Positions 6,208 through 8,293 of a stretch of DNA of 8,293 nucleotides are shown piece after piece. Below the pieces are notes generated by a model. That model did no database searches. It had not been told where the DNA came from and saw nothing but the letters and a program-made list of their open reading frames with translations. How positions within the stretch are numbered: position 1 is the first letter of the stretch; the number at the start of each line of letters is the position of its first letter. This DNA comes from Comamonadaceae bacterium (GTDB taxonomy: Bacteria; Pseudomonadota; Gammaproteobacteria; Burkholderiales; Burkholderiaceae_C): assembly GCA_024642025.1 (NCBI GenBank), contig JAHEBY010000103.1, positions 1 through 8,293 of the forward strand. The letters are read 5' to 3'. The position numbers and the translations under genes are program-made.

Positions 6208-7596
6208 TCAGTCGCGGGTCACGCGGATCAACTCTTCTCGCGAGGTGATGCCGGTCACCACCAGTCGCTCGCCATCGTCGCGCATCAGGCGCATTCCGGC
6301 GTGAATGGCTGCGGCCCGGATGTCGGCTTCGGATGCTCGGTGATGGATCTGGGCGCGAATCGCGTCGTCCGTCACCAGAAGCTCAAAGACGCCCGTACGG
6401 CCCTGATAGCCGGTTTGGCCGCAAGCCTCGCAGCCTGCTCCCTGACATTTGAGGCAAAACTTGCGCAGCAATCGCTGCGCCAATACACCCAGCAGACTTG
6501 AGCTGAGCAGAAAGGGCTCCACCCCCATGTCGATCAGCCGGTTGACAGCGCTGGCCGCATCATTGGTGTGCAGTGTGGCCAACACCAAATGCCCGGTCAG
6601 AGACGCCTGAATGGCTATTTGCGCGGTTTCGAAGTCGCGAATTTCGCCAATCATGATCACGTCAGGGTCCTGCCGCAAAATCGCGCGCAGCGCCTTGGCA
6701 AAGGTTAAATCTATCTTGGTGTTGACCTGCGTCTGTCCCACGCCTGGCAACTCATATTCAATCGGGTCTTCGACCGTCATGATATTGCCTTGCTTGGCGT
6801 CCAGGTGGCTCAAGGCCGCATAGAGCGTGGTTGTCTTGCCGGAGCCAGTTGGCCCAGTCACCAGAATGATGCCGTGAGGCTGTGAAATCAGCTTCTTAAT
6901 TTTGGTTAGCACGTCGCCCTGCATGCCAACTGCCTCGAGATTCAGCTTGCTGTCGCTTTTGTCCAGGAGCCTAAGCACGGCGCGCTCACCATGCGAACTG
7001 GGAAGCGTGCTGACGCGAACATCAACCGCCCGAGTACCAATGCGCAATGAAATACGTCCATCCTGCGGCAGGCGTTTTTCCGAAATGTCCAGCTCCGCCA
7101 TGATCTTCAGGCGCGAAATCAGCGCGGCGTGCAGTGCCCGGTTTGGCCGGACAACTTCCCGCAATGCACCATCCACCCGAAATCGCACGCTGCTGTGACG
7201 CTCATACGGTTCAATGTGAATGTCGCTGGCCCCATCACGAGCAGCCTGGGTCAGCAGGGCGTTAAGCATTCGAATAATGGGCGCGTCATCTGAGGTTTCC
7301 AGCAAGTCCTCTACCGCCGGTAATTCCTGCATCATGCGGGATAGGTCTGCATCACTTTCAACCTCGCTCACGACGTCAGCTGCGTTGGACTCGCCCTGTG
7401 CATAGACGTTGCTGATGCGCTGCGCCAGCAGCTCCTGCGTGGTTGTTTCGATCTGACGAACCGGGTATTTGCGCGTGACTTCGCTCAGTCCGGCCGGTTT
7501 TGAAGCGGGGTGCAACCAAAGCGTGAGGTTGCCTGCATCTTCCTCCAGCAGAAGTTGCTGGGCTCGGGCGAAGGCATAGGGCAGGGGGTAGCGCAT
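6208..7596 (-). CDS. gspE: Type II secretion ATPase GspE
   Basis: The product is 462 residues from the ATG at 7596 (464 if the TTG at 7602 is used; the numbering here includes those two). It is the hexameric cytoplasmic motor of type II secretion. The N-terminal domain (1-100) is followed by the N2 domain with DGASDIHIEPY (123-133) and FRVDGALRE. The ATPase core has Walker A GPTGSGKTT (250-258), an Asp box around MTVEDPIEYELPG (275-287), Walker B DVIMIGEIRD (314-323, Glu320) and a His box GHLVLATLHTNDA (337-349). A four-cysteine metal site follows: Cys383, 386, 391 and 394. The spacing CxxC-x4-CxxC is far shorter than the roughly 29-residue loop of the Vibrio and E. coli proteins. The ATG is preferred because AAGAAG lies nine bases before it, but only three before the TTG. 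The gene lies between gspD (57 bases upstream) and gspF (21 bases downstream). Confidence 0.97.
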   Translation of the reverse strand: MRYPLPYAFARAQQLLLEEDAGNLTLWLHPASKPAGLSEVTRKYPVRQIETTTQELLAQRISNVYAQGESNAADVVSEVESDADLSRMMQELPAVEDLLETSDDAPIIRMLNALLTQAARDGASDIHIEPYERHSSVRFRVDGALREVVRPNRALHAALISRLKIMAELDISEKRLPQDGRISLRIGTRAVDVRVSTLPSSHGERAVLRLLDKSDSKLNLEAVGMQGDVLTKIKKLISQPHGIILVTGPTGSGKTTTLYAALSHLDAKQGNIMTVEDPIEYELPGVGQTQVNTKIDLTFAKALRAILRQDPDVIMIGEIRDFETAQIAIQASLTGHLVLATLHTNDAASAVNRLIDMGVEPFLLSSSLLGVLAQRLLRKFCLKCQGAGCEACGQTGYQGRTGVFELLVTDDAIRAQIHHRASEADIRAAAIHAGMRLMRDDGERLVVTGITSREELIRVTRD

Positions 7597-7605
7597 GGCC
7601 AAATA

Positions 7606-7611
7606 CTTCTT
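7606..7611 (-). promoter_or_regulatory. Ribosome binding site deciding the gspE start
   Basis: AAGAAG on the - strand is nine bases from the ATG at 7596 and only three from the TTG at 7602. The spacing favours the ATG. The match to the anti-Shine-Dalgarno sequence is moderate. Confidence 0.45.
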
Positions 7612-7653
7612 GGGACTAAGAAAATCTCAGTACGAATCCATTCCAATACCCGC

Positions 7654-8293
7654 TCAATGCCGGATGATTGGGAACGTTGTGGCCGGCGAGTCTGCTGGGA
7701 TCGGTGCCGGCTCCCGGGCTACGGCTCGCGGCGGCGGTGGCTCCGGCAGAATGGGCCCTTCGTTGACAGGAATCATCTTGCTAGGTGTTGGCTGAGCCGC
7801 TTTTTGCCCGGCGCGCATCAGGTCATAGCGATCCATTGAAAACTGTTCAAGCGAGGTGGCATCGCGAACCACGACCGGACGGAGGAACACCATCAAATTG
7901 GTTTTCTTGCGGCTACGCGATTCGCTCTTAAACAGGTTTCCAAAAATGGGCACATCGCCCAGACCGGGTACCTTTTCCTGGTTGCCCGTGTATTCGTCCT
8001 GTAACAGGCCACCCAACACGACGATCGCGCCATCCTCAACCAATACGTTGGATTCAATCGTGCGCTTATTGGTCGTCGGGCCGTTGGCCGACCCCGCAGT
8101 TGACGCGAGCACATTCGAGATTTCCTGGTAGATCGCCATCTTGACGGTGCCGTTCTCGCTGATCTGCGGTTTGACCTTGAGGGTGAGACCCACGTCCTTT
8201 CGCTCAATAGTCTGGAATGGATTGACCGTGCCAGCGTTTCCCGCCCCTGTGTTGGTGAATTGGCCCGTGACAAACGGCACGTTCTGGCCTATA
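7654..8293 (-). CDS. gspD: Type II secretion secretin GspD, C-terminal part (5' end outside window)
   Basis: The frame is open from the right edge to the TGA at 7654-7656, about 212 residues; the ATG at 8280 is internal, since the codons before it read IGQN and continue the secretin motif as IGQNMPFVTGQ. The rest of the secretin domain follows: QTIERKDVGLTLKVKPQI, SNVLVEDGAIVVLGGLL, the gate-region VPGLGDVPIFGNLFKS and KTNLMVFLRPVVV. These form the beta-barrel of the outer-membrane channel. After RDATSLEQFSMDRYDLMRAGQ, where the pilotin-binding S-domain would be, the protein ends in a Pro/Ala-rich tail of about 35 residues (PEPPPPRAVAREPAPIPADS) that is probably disordered. It is the first of the gspD-E-F genes seen here, all read in the same direction. 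The signal peptide and N0-N3 domains lie beyond the right edge. Confidence 0.97.
   Translation of the reverse strand, partial: IGQNVPFVTGQFTNTGAGNAGTVNPFQTIERKDVGLTLKVKPQISENGTVKMAIYQEISNVLASTAGSANGPTTNKRTIESNVLVEDGAIVVLGGLLQDEYTGNQEKVPGLGDVPIFGNLFKSESRSRKKTNLMVFLRPVVVRDATSLEQFSMDRYDLMRAGQKAAQPTPSKMIPVNEGPILPEPPPPRAVAREPAPIPADSPATTFPIIRH

Noticed and set aside
7654..8280. ATG at 8280 as the start of a short secretin-like gene
   Set aside because: Upstream codons continue a secretin motif (IGQN before MPFVTGQ), so this is an internal methionine of gspD.

Overview
The window looks like chromosomal DNA of a betaproteobacterium, most likely a member of the Comamonadaceae (Rhodoferax/Polaromonas/Acidovorax type). 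The evidence is moderately GC-rich coding DNA, the style of the type II secretion proteins (order D-E-F, a GspE with a very short Cys4 finger, a GspD with a Pro-rich tail), and small AGCTAYT...ARTAGC palindromes of a kind I associate from memory with this family. The genus is inference only; no rRNA, tRNA, phage, transposon or CRISPR sequence was seen.

Layout. The left part is on the + strand. It holds the C-terminal ~495 residues of a P-type cation-transporting ATPase (1-1489, 5' end outside the window), a 99-bp AT-rich spacer, and an unrecognised 162-residue soluble protein (1589-2077). The spacer contains a near-consensus sigma-28 (FliA) promoter, TAAA-N15-GCCGTTAA, so the unknown gene is a candidate member of the motility/flagellar regulon. 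The rest of the window is on the - strand. Reading right to left in transcription order it has the 3' part of gspD (secretin), gspE (secretion ATPase), gspF (inner-membrane platform protein), a cN-I-like 5'-nucleotidase, and, after a 121-bp gap with its own candidate promoter, a YddA/SbmA-BacA type ABC half-transporter. The transporter gene converges on the unknown gene with only 12 bp between the stop codons.

How the genes work together. GspD, GspE and GspF are core parts of one type II secretion machine: the outer-membrane channel, the cytoplasmic motor and the platform that couples the motor to pseudopilus assembly. No gspG follows gspF here, so the pseudopilin and remaining gsp genes are probably upstream of gspD, beyond the right edge. 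The nucleotidase sits close behind gspF and may be co-transcribed with it, but has no evident role in secretion. The ABC transporter and the P-type ATPase appear to be independent units.

The most interesting signals are not genes. They are (i) the FliA-like promoter in front of an uncharacterised gene; (ii) three copies of a 17-bp palindrome with the same 6-5-6 geometry, all in the same orientation and reading phase, embedded in conserved coding sequence of two unrelated genes; and (iii) a perfect 11-bp inverted repeat lying across the presumed -10 region and start of the ABC transporter gene. I found no convincing wholly new multi-gene system.
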